Below are positions 31,632-45,100 of a DNA stretch of 64,000 nucleotides, piece after piece. The position numbers and the translations under genes are program-made. Under the pieces are notes generated by a model, which worked only from the letters and a program-made list of their open reading frames with translations, searched no databases and was not told where the DNA came from. How positions within the stretch are numbered: the stretch's first letter is position 1; each line of letters begins with the position of its first letter. Source of the stretch: Paragorgia papillata (taxonomy: Eukaryota > Cnidaria > Anthozoa > Scleralcyonacea > Coralliidae); the NCBI GenBank assembly GCA_035771165.1, contig JAWNZC010000445.1, positions 718,501 to 782,500 of the forward strand, given 5' to 3'.

Positions 31632-34600
31632 GTGAGTATTGCAGACAATCACGTTTTATCTAAACGTTGTCAATTGATTAAGGTGTAATAGAATTTAGCA
31701 GTGAAGCTGAACGTTTTTTGGGAAACTGTGCGCATGAATGCAAAAGGTACTCTCGCTCTCTGACCCCTGTGTGACGCGAGCGTGAACTTTATATAAAAGA
31801 TCGCAATTCTCTTCAATGGGTATATCCAGTTTCCGATCAGCTAAACCTTCCGGATCGTTTGCTGCCCCAGTGTCGATCGATGCCGTTTAGGAAAGCTTTT
31901 CCCCCCTCGACATCAACCCCATCAAAGCAGGTGCGAAAAAATATAGATTCTAAATTCGAAACCTTTGCTACGCTTTTGACCTCTGTAATTTCTACTTCAT
32001 TGTTACAATTTCCACTTATCGAGAAATTGCTCACGGTATTGTACTGAGTGGTCTACCAGTTGTTTTCTTTTAAACAATCTTTGGATTCGTTTATAGACTA
32101 TTTTGTTTTGCTTGCACAGCGCCAGTAGCCCATACGGCACGGTCACAGGAAGTGATTCAACAGACGTCGAGTTTCTTCAGAAGTTTATAATATACTTTAC
32201 GAAAATTCAAAGTTTAGCCCGGTATTCCTCGTTCCAGGGTGTACATCAATCTTGCCTCAGATTCCCCCAAAACTGACTTTCTGTTTCGACTTTTTTAACC
32301 GTGAACCATATTGTTCTTGAGCCGCTTGAAAGCCGGTTGTAAATCGGTGTTTACTAAACGTTGTTTGTGGGCAAATAATCGCATAGCAAGTGCATAATTT
32401 TGCAACGTAAAACGTAAAATGTTGTGAATGATATTGATAGAACACCGCGAGGGTGAACATTTGCTTGCCAATTTTCCTCTCTCGTCTTTGTATTTCGATC
32501 GGAATATATCACTTGGCAGTCGTGTGTTTATAAAAAGCAATTTCTGAGGAGTTCCTTCTCAGTATATTTTGATATGATATGTCCAAATTGTGTTGTGCAT
32601 TGTACATTAAGATGTTGTAGTTAGATTATTACTTTTCGAAATGATCACAGTACATGTGGGAGTGTATTTATAGACAATTGGATATACAGCGGAAAATCTT
32701 TCACTTGCGTTTGTAAACCCAAAACTAGTTGAACATATTTTGCTACTCAACTTTTAAATTCAAAATCAAATGCTCGAAGTATCTACATTGGAACAAGATA
32801 TTTGACATTTCTGGATCAGTAAAAATATTGTGCAACTTCTCATTCAGGCACCTAAGAATAGTCGAAATACTCTGTGCAGTATAATAATAGGGGTTTGTAT
32901 TACATAAGTGCTCGAAACGTTTTTTATTTGAGTTTAGAAAGACATGCTTTGTTGATTTGGAGCTTGTATGTCTCTTTATTCTTGAATTTTGAATGTAACT
33001 CACAATCCTTTGTTCCCCTTGTAAGGCAGGCAGGTGGTACTTTTGTCCAAGGGCATTGTGGGTCCATTCATATAGCATCTCTTGGTTTAATAATAAAAGT
33101 AGCTGACTCTGGCCTAGCTTTGTCAGTGACTTTTAAAGCAAAAGAAATTCATCTACATCATTTAATATGAAAAACACTTGCATGTGGTGCCTTTACTCCT
33201 TTTCTAATTACTGTAGTTTGCCTTGGGTCAGGTATTTTTTATGAAAATAATTCAAACCTGTTCTCTACCAGTAGCTATAGTATTTTCATCATCGGGGAAC
33301 AGCATTAACCCTTTCAGCCATAGTGGTCCCCAAAGATGGGGAAAGGAAGCAGCCCCCAAAGTCTATTAGTCAGAGGTATATATATATTCTGATGAAGACT
33401 CAAAGCACTGAGTCAAAAGCTTAAGAAAAAGTACATTGAATCTGGAGAACTTTTAACAAAGATATCATAAAGATATGTACAGTATATATACTGTCTGTAT
33501 ATATACCGGTATATAGAATAGTTTGCTGTAATAGGTACCATAGCATTGAAATACAAATCAATAATGGGCAATTCTTTCTAAAGTGAGCCTGAGTTGTGAA
33601 ATTTTTATATCACTCACATAAAATGTTTATTGATTTTAATTAAATATACTTATATCCTAGTTTTATAATCTGCACGTTTACTTTGACCAACTGCTAACTT
33701 TTCGGAAAAAATCAGCTTTCTATGAAAACATTCTATTTTTACCATGTTTTGAGTTAATCAGAAATTGCTTTAAATTTAAAGAATTTTTTATTAATGACAG
33801 ATATTTTTTTACTACCAAATGAATAGAGCACTTAGTTTACCCATTACTTATATATATGTATTCAAGGCCTTTAAGTAACTTTATTTTGACACCCCCCTGT
33901 TTTCAATGTCCAAAATAAATGTAATGAAGGTGACATGTCACATACGTGACACTCAACACAACTTTATTTTTTAAAAGAATGTATTTGCCAGGGTCCGAAA
34001 TTAAATATTGCCCTCCATTAACCATTACTGTACTCTTCTCTTTGAGATGGCCTTTTCATTAATTTTACGGACTTTTATTTACACGTACGTTGTGCGACGA
34101 TATGCTAGGTTGAAAAACATTACATGTACACAATGTTCTAAAACATTACACTAAATTTAAAATGTTACACTGCTTTCTTACTTTTACTTTACATTCTGAG
34201 AAGTTATGCTATACATTCTGAAAAGTTACGTTTCGTTCAGAATAGCTACTGTTTGCTACGTTGTTATAAGTTACGTTACGTTCAGGAAGATACGCTAGCT
34301 ACATGTTCTGTAAGTTACGTTATACATTCCAAGAAGTTACGCCACATACGTTCTGAAAAATTATGCTTCATTCGAGGAAGTTACACTGCCATAAAAAAAG
34401 TTGCGTTACGTTCTAAGAAGTTATGCGCTATTTAAAGAAGTTAACGTTCTGAAAAATTACGCTACATGTACATTCAGAAACTTTATGCTATGTTCATAAG
34501 TTATCCTTCGTTCACTCGTTCAGAAAAGTTGCACCATGCTTCTAAGAAGTCACTCTAAATTCTGAAATGTTACCTTACGTTCTAAAAAGTTCACATTACA

Positions 34601-37600
34601 TTGTGTTTTGAGTTGTTAAGGTACATGTGAAAGATGATACTATGTTAGTCGTTACACTACATTTTTCAAAAATTAGCTTTGCAACTTTCAGAAAAATTGC
34701 TTTGTAGATTTTTGCAATTTTTAAAATCGCTTCGCAATTTGCAATCTATGATGATCAGTTGTGGCCAGGAACTGTTGATTCAATTTCACCTGATGAACTG
34801 ATGTTGTCAGTTTCTTTTATGAAACCTGTTGCTAACAACAAGTTCATCTGGTGTCAAGCTTAATGGAGTATTGACACTGAAGTTGTGCCAAGAAATGAAA
34901 TTTTGGCTGTGCTGACTGAGATCCCAACTCCTGTCTCCAACCGGCATTTAAATTTTGCCTCTATCGCCAAATTATGCCCGATGTTTGGATGAACTAATGA
35001 AAAACATTTAGACTGTACGATAGCTCTGATTTGACTCTAAGTTTGTTACTTTTCAAAGAATGTTACTTTTTAGTTTGAGTTAAAATATAATTATACTTGT
35101 TGTTTAAACTGTGACATTTCTTTCTGATTTTTATTAGCTCGGTTTGAGGTTTTATTCACAGATCGCTTTCCGCTAAAAATATTTCCTGTTAAAATCATTT
35201 TGGATCTTGAAAACAATCTATTCTCTTCTATATTTCACACGCAGTCACACACGTGACACAGCTGTCACAAACCACGACACATAAATAACCTTGTAATTCT
35301 TAAGTTTTCGATATACACAGAAAACTATGAATGCAAATATGGTGTGTCACGTATGTGAGTGTGACTCAAAAAAATGATTGTTTGTCAAGTTTTCTTTTCA
35401 TTCCCAAAAGTCTGTGAGCTTTGAAAGAATAGAAAAATGTAAACCACACAAACGATTGTGATAGTCAATAATGTATGTACAGTACTATATCCAAATATAT
35501 CTCTAAGAAGTCAAATGTAAAAATTTTGTTATCCATGCATACTAATAGACGTACAGTGTACCCATGACTCAATAAATATCCTATAATGAATCTGACCCAA
35601 AACATTTGTAAAGTGTGAGGCCTCGACAAACAGCCAAAACGTTGTCTGAATGTCACACACGTTACGGGAGAATCACCCTAATATTGAATGTTTGTGCATG
35701 TACAGTACTGTACTGCCAAAATACTCATAAAAGGAGTTCGTTTTAAGGCCCTTCGTCAAACTCCTCACCTTGATAGTAGATTTTTGATTTGTATAACAAT
35801 TAACAGCACTAAAATAATATATATTTTATTATATCCACTAGATTTAGATTAGATATTTTAATGTTGGTCTACTATATTCCATAAATATTACAAAACTACC
35901 ATTTAGGATCATCTTTTACAGCCTCAGCATGTAGAACTCAACAATCATGGTAGTGTTGTGGTACTACTTGAAAAATCAAGGGAAATCTGTGACTGCATGT
36001 TTTATACAGCATTGAATGTTAACATAAATTAGACATAAATTATTAAATATTATGCATTTTTAGGTTTTATAGTATCTACATGCACTCAGTACATAATTAT
36101 ACACATTGTACAATACAGGTCTGCTTATCTAATAGGGCTATTCATGGATATTTTGCTTATAGACTGCACGACTTTGTTCACTTGTCTGTAGAAACTGGGC
36201 TATACAAGGGAGCCCGCCAGACTGACCTGACCTGTGTTTCTTCTTCTTTGTTCGGACTTCCTTCATTTATATTCAGCCATTTTGAATAATGCGGTATATA
36301 TCATTAGCGTATCGCAGGTGTGGGTTACGGCGCCGAAGGAAACCCAAGCGCGTTACGAAAATTAAATAACGGTTGGAAGGAAGATAAATAGAAGGGGAGT
36401 GAAACGCCAGAGATTTTGTAAGATGATGCTGGTTGACCGTTGCTAGGAACATTTCCATTGCTAGGAATATTTCTAATTATGGTCAGTATACATGTATGAT
36501 GTCACTTAATCCATCCAAAATGAAATAGTGAAATAAAAGCAGCCTGCTGCGAGGGCAGTGTTGAAATGTAAGTCGAAATATAGCAAGGTTGGTGTACTGC
36601 CGAAACATGAAACGTAATGTCTAACATTTTGACTTTATATTATAGGGCCTTGGCTCCAATCGCTCGAAACATGAGACATCTACGTTCTATGTTTCGGCAG
36701 TACATAAACAAACTAATACTATCAGTAGATCGAAGGCAGATTTCAGTTGATATGCGAGTAAATAAAATAATATTACAATTTTACGACGTGTTTCTTAAGT
36801 TCTTTGAATTTCGAACTTTACTTGGACGATGTAACTTAAATACAGCATTCGAACAGTATATTCTTTCTCTGACTATGTCTTTGCAAGTGGTTCGCTGTTG
36901 GCTAGCGATTTATATGTTTTATTAAATAGTGTTTACTAGACATAATTGAGGAATATCAGAAACGCTGGGACGGTTGGGTCATGGGTTGTAACTGCTGGCA
37001 ACTTATAAACGTTTGTTAAACTTACCTCGCGTGAACAACCTAATTGATTGTTGACAGATCTGAGGACAGATCAAGGGCTACGAGCATACACGTAGCTAGA
37101 TTTCAAAACCCAAATAACGCATCGCCATTGGTCAATACTCCTTCACGTGACGGTTGTTTCACTCCCCTCCTTTTCTCTTCCCTCCTTTCTCCGCCTCGTA
37201 AACGCTCGGGCCTCAGGTTTCCTTTGGCGCCGTAATCCACACCTGCGATACACTAATGATATATACCGCATTATTCAAAATGGCTGAATAAACTCCGAAC
37301 AAAGAAGTAGAAACACAGGTCAGTCTGGCGTGCTCCCTTGGGCTATACTGTATATATAATATGGCTGCTTAAAAAGGTTAAGCCACTATTCCAAAATCTC
37401 AGTACCCCACTTTGGTACTGCTGAAAATTATAAATTATATGCCTTTTATCTGAAAGATGTTTTCATCTTTTTGGTAATTTATTGATAGATATAGACAAGT
37501 CTTTTAACTTACCAATCTTGACTTACTGCTGGCCAAAACTGGCCCATCTAAGAGCGCTTTCCAATTGACAAGGTTAGACCGGTCAGTCTGGCCAGAATGG

Positions 37601-39100
37601 ACTAGCTTTTGATTAGGACCAAATTTTCCAGTCTGACCGTCCTAAGTCTCAAACGAATCGTATTCCATTTAACTGGACTGACCGGTCTAACCGTGTAAAT
37701 GGAAAGCCCCCTAATTGTATTATGTCTAAAGCCAGACAATTTATTCACCAAAAGAGAAAACTCCCAATCAATTTATAGTAGCTGTGCTAGTCTATATCCA
37801 AAAATTGCCCTTTTATTATTTTATTATTTTGGGGGCAAACAACTTTGAGTTCAGGACAAAATAATTAACATTGCTCTATTAAATTGGTAATACTATATAA
37901 TTTTATTTTTATAAAAAAAAGCTTTGAGGTAGCTTAATAGGCATTTTAATGGGCTGAGGTGGCCAAAATTAAGTGTCGCTCTTTAATTTTCTAATGATAC
38001 TATGGTAGATAATTTTAAATAATTATACTGTATACAGTACCTGTTAATAACGTCAAAGGCAGAACCTTGAACCAGCCTATATAGGCATAATCAAATGGTT
38101 TGTTGCTTTTTTCAAAGTAAAAATTGTTGTCTTGTCTTAATTGTAGGTCATACCAAACTTACAACCAGGGGCTGTTCCTTCCCCTCCTTTTGCTCAAATG
38201 ACAAGCGAATCTTCAGGAAGCTTAACTGGAGGAATTCCTGGTTATTTTCCGGTACCGGTAATTTACAGTGCTTCATAATGTATTTTTTAATTGGATTTTT
38301 GCTGTACATAATATCAAGACTTGTTACATTTAACCTGAGTGTGATGTCTGTATAAGAAAGTGTTTGCCTGAGGTTTTTGTACAGACCAAGTGATGATTAA
38401 GGTGGCTCGATAGGAAAAACCTGTAAACCATCAGATTTTCACGTTTCACGGTGTAATTTGTGCTTTGTTCTAGTTCCTTGCACGGCCCTAGTGTTACTTG
38501 ATCTTGAGTATTGAAAAGTATTAGACAGGCCATGATTTTCAGGAGGGGAGAAATCTTTGTTCTAGTAAGTTCAGAAATCCTAATTTGCATTAAATTTGCA
38601 TATTACAATAAATGTGATTTGTCCAGATACACAAATGCTGCAAGTGTAAAACTTTTCAATTATCAGCACTGACACTAGAGCTATGTTAAGGAATGAGATC
38701 TGTGCAAAAGAGAAGGCAAATATGTTCTCATTGCATTATTTTGCATACGGACCTGACACAAGGTTACTGCATATCACCTGTGCATTACAGTTCTCTGCAT
38801 GGTAGAAATTCACTTTTTCAGGTCCGAGGGCAAAGCCTCATAAATATCCAACAAATCTCATAAATATTTGACAAATGCACGATTTTTGACTGTGTTTTTT
38901 CCCTTTTTTTGTTGAATATTTCCAACAAATTGACTATTTTGACATGGAGGTGGCTGCCCCCCACCCCAGCACACTACTGTTGCATATTATGTTCTCTGTG
39001 TATTGCAGCTGTAATACTTGAGAACCACTCAAACAAAGATAATTTACAGGATGGTGTGAAATTAACTACTGTTACAATTACTGTATACTGTACACTGACA

Positions 39101-39139
<39 letters not shown>

Positions 39140-42100
39140 TTAATACTAAGGTACAGCAATACATGTTCCTTATACTAAAACATAGTGGCTGTGACAACAG
39201 CACAGTGTTATCATTCGCATAGTGTGATGTAATTTGTGAAATTAACCGATATCATACCCAGATCCAGCTTAAGGTGGCTCCCTATAGTAATTTTAAGAAG
39301 GGACTGGTAATGAGTATGATGTCATCATATGTGTAAGTTGATATTCTATCACATCAGCAGCCGTCTGAGTGATACAAGTGCTCAAATATCACACATTTGC
39401 TTTACGTATTTCACAGTGTACAAGTCAACCCTTGCTGTATTTTTTGACCAGAAAATCATAATTTTCACAATACTCTTGAGTATAAGTCGGGTCCATCAAA
39501 TTAAATAGGTAACCAGACACAAACTACTGTAGTATTCACAGCAACTTTAATACTTTAAACAGGCCTTGCCATAAGGGGCGCGTGATCGCACCTGCGTGCG
39601 CCCACACGCGCCCAATCTCGAAGAAGCGAGCGATTGACCGCGCGTGGAAAATTTGAATTTCTTCGACAATTGGAGCGATTGTTTGTGGCAACGATGGTTT
39701 ATGGAACACAGAAGAAAGGTCCGAGATTATCAACTGTGCCGTCGAAATCTACCTCAAGAGTAAAAAGCGAAGGAGTCGATCATGCCCATTAGCAAAGAGA
39801 CAGAAACTGGATGAAGCAGGCAGTGATTCATTTGTAGCCACTGCCACTGAAGAACTGTCAGAGACTTCTTACGACGAAAGCGTCTCAGATGAAAGCTATG
39901 AGAGTGATAGCTCCATCTCTGATGACGATTTTTCAGATGATGAAACAGACAGTGTCGTTTAAGATATCACAAAATCGAACTGATTGTGTCAATATACTAA
40001 TACTTTAACACTTCAATTTCAAAACAATATAAATAAACGGTAAATGTTATGCTTCATATTATAGTTCTTTAATTTCTAAGAAAATGTAAATAAACTGGAT
40101 TGTTTCATTCTGAATCGTTGCTAATATTTTTAGTACTTACACAAAAAGTAATCAGGCTCACGATATGGCATTATTTGATACCTCATTAAGTCAATTTCAA
40201 CGTCGCGCACGCAGCGTTCATTGCCCGCGCGATCAACCGCTCGCGCGCATTTTTCTTAGTGCAAGGCCTGCTTTAAATATCTACAATTCTTTAGTGAAAT
40301 CTACAATCTTCAACTTGAATCTGCTTTGTAATTCCTTCATGTCGACATTGTACTCCATAAAATGTGTTTGCATGATTGCATTTTGATTAAACGATGTGTG
40401 CATATATGATAGTGGGGACTTGGTACTAGTACATGCATATTTCCAGTCTGTTGTTGTTTCACCTTCATATAAGTCGAGATCATCTTTTTGACATCAATTT
40501 TGAGGCCTAGAAATTCGACTTATACATGTACGCTGCGAAATATGGTATACTGGTAGTAAAACATAGTGGCTGTGACAGTACATGTACAATATGTTATCAT
40601 TCTCATAGCGTGGTGTATTTGGAGAAATTGGGCAATATTATACTCAGAGCCATGCAGCTTACATGTGTACATTGTAGTATGTTTCGAGACTGTTTATACC
40701 ATGCAGGACCTCCTTTTTGGATACATGTACTGCATACTGTACTACACACGTAAAAACGCGCAAGCTGTTACATACCTGCAAGCAAGTTGTTACAAGGCTG
40801 TTCAACAGGCTGTGTCACCGTCATGTGTTTGCACTGGCTGTCCCAGTCTGTTAACATGTCTGTAACAGGTTGTTGACAACTTGTAACAAGGCTGATGACT
40901 CCAACAGACTGATGACAAGTTGTTCCAACAACCTGTTACCGCTTTGCACTCAGCAAGTTAACAGCTAGGTTGATGCTAACAAGGTTGTAGCAGCTTCTTG
41001 AATGAACAGCATTGTTACAACCTGTTAACAGCCTTGCTACCGACCTGTTGCGAACACATCCTGTTGACAAGCTGTGAGATTTTTACGTGTGTACAACGTG
41101 ATCTACTGTACTTGATATTTTCCATACTGCCAGGCCTTCCCAGGAAGAAAGCCCTAGGAGTGCAACCAACCGCACTCCTTGAGCTATCTAGGTGTGCAGT
41201 GGTCAGTATGATATTAATTTTTTAAATTTTCCATTTTGCCGAACAAAGCCCGTAAGTCCCTGAACGATTTTAAGGTTCACTACTTCATGTTAGATCCTGT
41301 GAAGCATTTCACTGTGTTTAGTTTGTGATTACATCATCTTTAAAAATATATTTTAGTACTATCATATTTGGATTATTGTATATTTTTTCCCTGGACAATG
41401 AGATGGTTTACACTTGATAATTAACGATGATATGTTATAGTATTATTTTGTTATTATACATCGTTTTGAATTGTCACATCAGTCATGGAGGCTTGCATGT
41501 AATTGAGGCAGACATCTTCCAGGAAGGCCTGTGCTGTTCAATTCTAATAATAGTATATAGGACCAACAATCTCAAATTTAATACCACTATAGAAATAAAT
41601 AATTACATGTGTGTACAGTACATGATGTAATTAACAACGTGGTAACGTTTTTTTTTAATTTACATAATTTGTACAGTATTTGAGTGTAACTTGATTTAGG
41701 TTTAAATTTTTTAGCCTTCATCACAACCACAACCTTCTCCTCATCCTGGAGGACCTACACCTCCTGGTTACAATATGCCAGGCCAAGTAAGCTTATATTA
41801 TTCTTCATTCTAACTTTTTAACTTCATTAATAATTCATAAGGTAAAGCCAAAGGAAACCATTACCAAGATGGAGTTTGGATATGTGATTAAACTCTTGCG
41901 TAAATTAAGCCATTAACTTTATTCATTTGAGAAACTATAGGTATCAAAACACCTCGAAGTTGGTTAAAAAATCTTGGCTTTGGTTTTTCAGCACACTTAC
42001 TATAGATAAAAGTCATCAAACTCCTTCTCATGTTTGATATACCTGTATTAGTTAGTTTCAGAAATTGCAGCTTGATGTTAGTAATTGTCAGTTGTTTAAT

Positions 42101-45100
42101 AACTAACAAATAATAACTAATTGTTAATAACTAACACAGCTTGTACGGCAAACAACTGACAATTATACCTGTATTACATAACATGTACAGCTACTTATGT
42201 AGTATATTCTTATCTGTTATAGAATGCCCAATATATGGCACCCCAGGTAAGATTTTAATTAATCATAATTTTGTCCCTAAAGAGCTGACTCAAATTGACA
42301 ACTAAAATAATCTAGTTAACTAGAATAAAACATAATGAAGACTCTGGGAAGGCAAGAATTAAAGGTTAATTTTGAAACAGTAGTTCATGCCATAATGGAT
42401 TACAGTATAGAATACAGTAGGCTTTGCTTTGATTGAGATTGTGGTAACTTACTTGTCCGGATGATGTTCAAGGTCCATACACTAACATTCACATACTATA
42501 AATCTCAGTACAGTACAGTACAGTACAGTACAGACAGACAAAAAGTTTTTTTACGCTCGGCAAACACGCTCGCGTTTTGCCTTTGAATTCGCAATTTGAA
42601 TCGCGGTTCACCCAAACGCGATCGCGTTTTACTCAAAAGCGATTTCTTCTGACTTTCGGTAGAATTAGAAAATTCTCAAAATTGTCAACTTCACGCGCAC
42701 AAAGAGTCCATGAAGATGAAATTTTTGCAAAAGAAGATATATTACAATTTGTATCAGGAAGGTCTAAATATTGTAAATATGCACCCCAGGTCCATATAGG
42801 CATCTTAATGATACCACTTCCCTTTCTTATATCCAACATCTTCTCCTATCCATGGCCAAAATACCGTAGTATGCAAAGTTGTTTTTCTATCAATTTAACT
42901 CTTCTGTACTCTAGTTCTGCTGTCATTGAAACTCAATGCTTGTCCTTTCTCTCTTCTCTATCTTTTGATCAACTACTGTACTGTATCCACAGCTTATACA
43001 TATACTATATACACCACTTTCATATAATAGCGATTAATTTGAATACCCTTTTGTGTGCATTGCCACTGCATCTTAGTAAGCCTTTCTGGCCTCGTTTGTG
43101 TGTCTGCAATACAATGAATCTTTGCTTCACAACGGGGCCAGAAAGGCTCATTTAGGGACCGATTACATGGAGATTTTCAGCCCAGGCTGAAATTCAACCC
43201 GGTCTTCTTAATAAATCCTTGTAATGTAATCGTTCAAAATTTGCAGCCCGGGCTGAATTAAACGTGTGAACGATGTCGATCGTTCTTTACGCAGCCGCAA
43301 AACAAAGATTCTTCGAATTCCTACAAGTATTGATTAAAATTTTGGTTATAGCACGTGTTGAAATCGCTCATGTAATCGCAATAAAAACTCTTAACCGGGT
43401 GAAAATCTCCATGTAATCGCCCCCTTAGATGCAAGTAAAATAATATTTAAAGTTCAGACCTTTATAAAAGTGGTCTATATGTTTGTACTAAATAAAAGTA
43501 GCGTGCTGCGTAGGCAGTGTTGAAACAACAATCGAAATATAGTAAGGTTAGATATACTTGTAACAGACGTTCGGTGGACGTTCGTCAAGCTCAATTACTC
43601 AGAAAAGATTTCTGAGACCCCGGTCATTAAAAGGTTGCAGGTTCGAACCCTGTCTGGGGTCTCAGAAATCTTTTCTGAGTAATTGAGCTTGACGAACGTC
43701 TACCGAACATGTATATACGTACAACTTATCATGTTAGATATACTGCCGAAATGCAGAGAACATAGGAGTCTAACGTTTCGAGCGAATGCCCTTCGTCAGA
43801 GAGAAAGACCCTCTCTGACGAAGGGCCTTCGGAGAGAAAGACCCTCTCTGACGAAGGGCCTTCGGAGAGAAAGACCCTCTCTGACGAAGGGCCTTCAGAG
43901 AGAAAGACCCTCTCTGACGAAGGGCCTTCAGAGAGAAAGACCCTCTCTGACGAAGGGCCTTCGCTCAAAACGTTAGACTCCTATGTTCTCTGCATTTCGG
44001 CAGTATATCTAACCTTACTATATTTCGATATATGTTTGTACGTAGTCTCCACAGTCTGTTATTAGGGAGATAATGGTGGGGTATTGTCATCTTTAAAATG
44101 TTGGTTTGTAGTTGTATGTAAGTATTCTATGAAACTTTTTTTGTTAAGAATTTCATACCTCAGAGATATGCATCAAGACCATCAGTCAGACTTCCAGGAC
44201 AGGTATAAATTATATAAGTATTTTGAAATTAGAATAATTATTCAGTGGGACAGCGAACTCGGGTGGAGAATAATGATATTACAGTAGGTGCTACTCCAAG
44301 TGATGAAGCTGGTATGGTTTGTCACACGGAGTAGCACCTGATATCATTATTTTGAAATTGTTTGTTTGTTAAAAATAATTTTAATGTTTATTTCCTAAGC
44401 ATCAAGAAAACTTCTAATCTTTGAGTGATCCTCCAAATATTTCACAGGAAATAAACGGCGGATACGTTTTTACTAATAAAAACCAAAGGTGCATGCTCAA
44501 GGAATTTTATCAAGTTTTAATTTTTCTTTCTACTGATATGGCAATATACACAGAAAATGTTGTTCTGAAAAATAAAGTTTTCCCCTGCCAAATTGACACA
44601 GTTGCAAAGTCATTCTCATTTTGGATTTAAAGCTTCCTTGTTACGTACTGTATATACCTATAGCCCAACGTTTTAAGTGTAAATGAAGCAAAAATTATGT
44701 TTTCTTATAAAAAGAAGTCCTAAAATAATGAAGAATGTCCATTTACAGTTCTTCTACTTTTGAAATATTTATAAAGTGATATTCAAATTTTCATCAACTT
44801 GTAGGCGGTTGGAGTGGCGGGCGTTCCTGGGGCTCAACCATTACTACCAAGTACCATGGACCCGAACCGACCTCAACCACCACCATTTGCAGGTGAGCAC
44901 GAAATTTAGAATTAAACTTTGTGGTATACTACAACAATACAGTACATGGTCTAAGTACAAGCTAAGCAAATAAGCTCCTGGCAACATATGTATAATCGTA
45001 ATAGCAGTACACGCTGCGGACCTATATGTAATGGAACTCTCCAAACAGCCATTAACTACTTTATTTTGTCGGTCATGCTTTAACTTGTCTTCCAGTTTAA

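Larger units (their letters stand above)
43500..44030. mobile_element. Foldback element with central minisatellite, interrupted by a hairpin insertion
   Basis: Outer arms CGAAATATAGTAAGGTTAGA/TCTAACCTTACTATATTTCG enclose inner arms TGCCGAAATGCAGAGAACAT and the reverse complement. The left arm is split by the 43558-43733 insertion. A partial relative lies at 36526-36712. Confidence 0.75.

Noticed and set aside
41118..41180. Possible extra SSBP exon (Pro-rich, after CTGCCAG)
   Set aside because: No frame stays open in the needed phase, and exons 5 and 6 already join in phase 0.
43683..43976. 97-codon repetitive ORF
   Set aside because: It is the 33-bp minisatellite read through.
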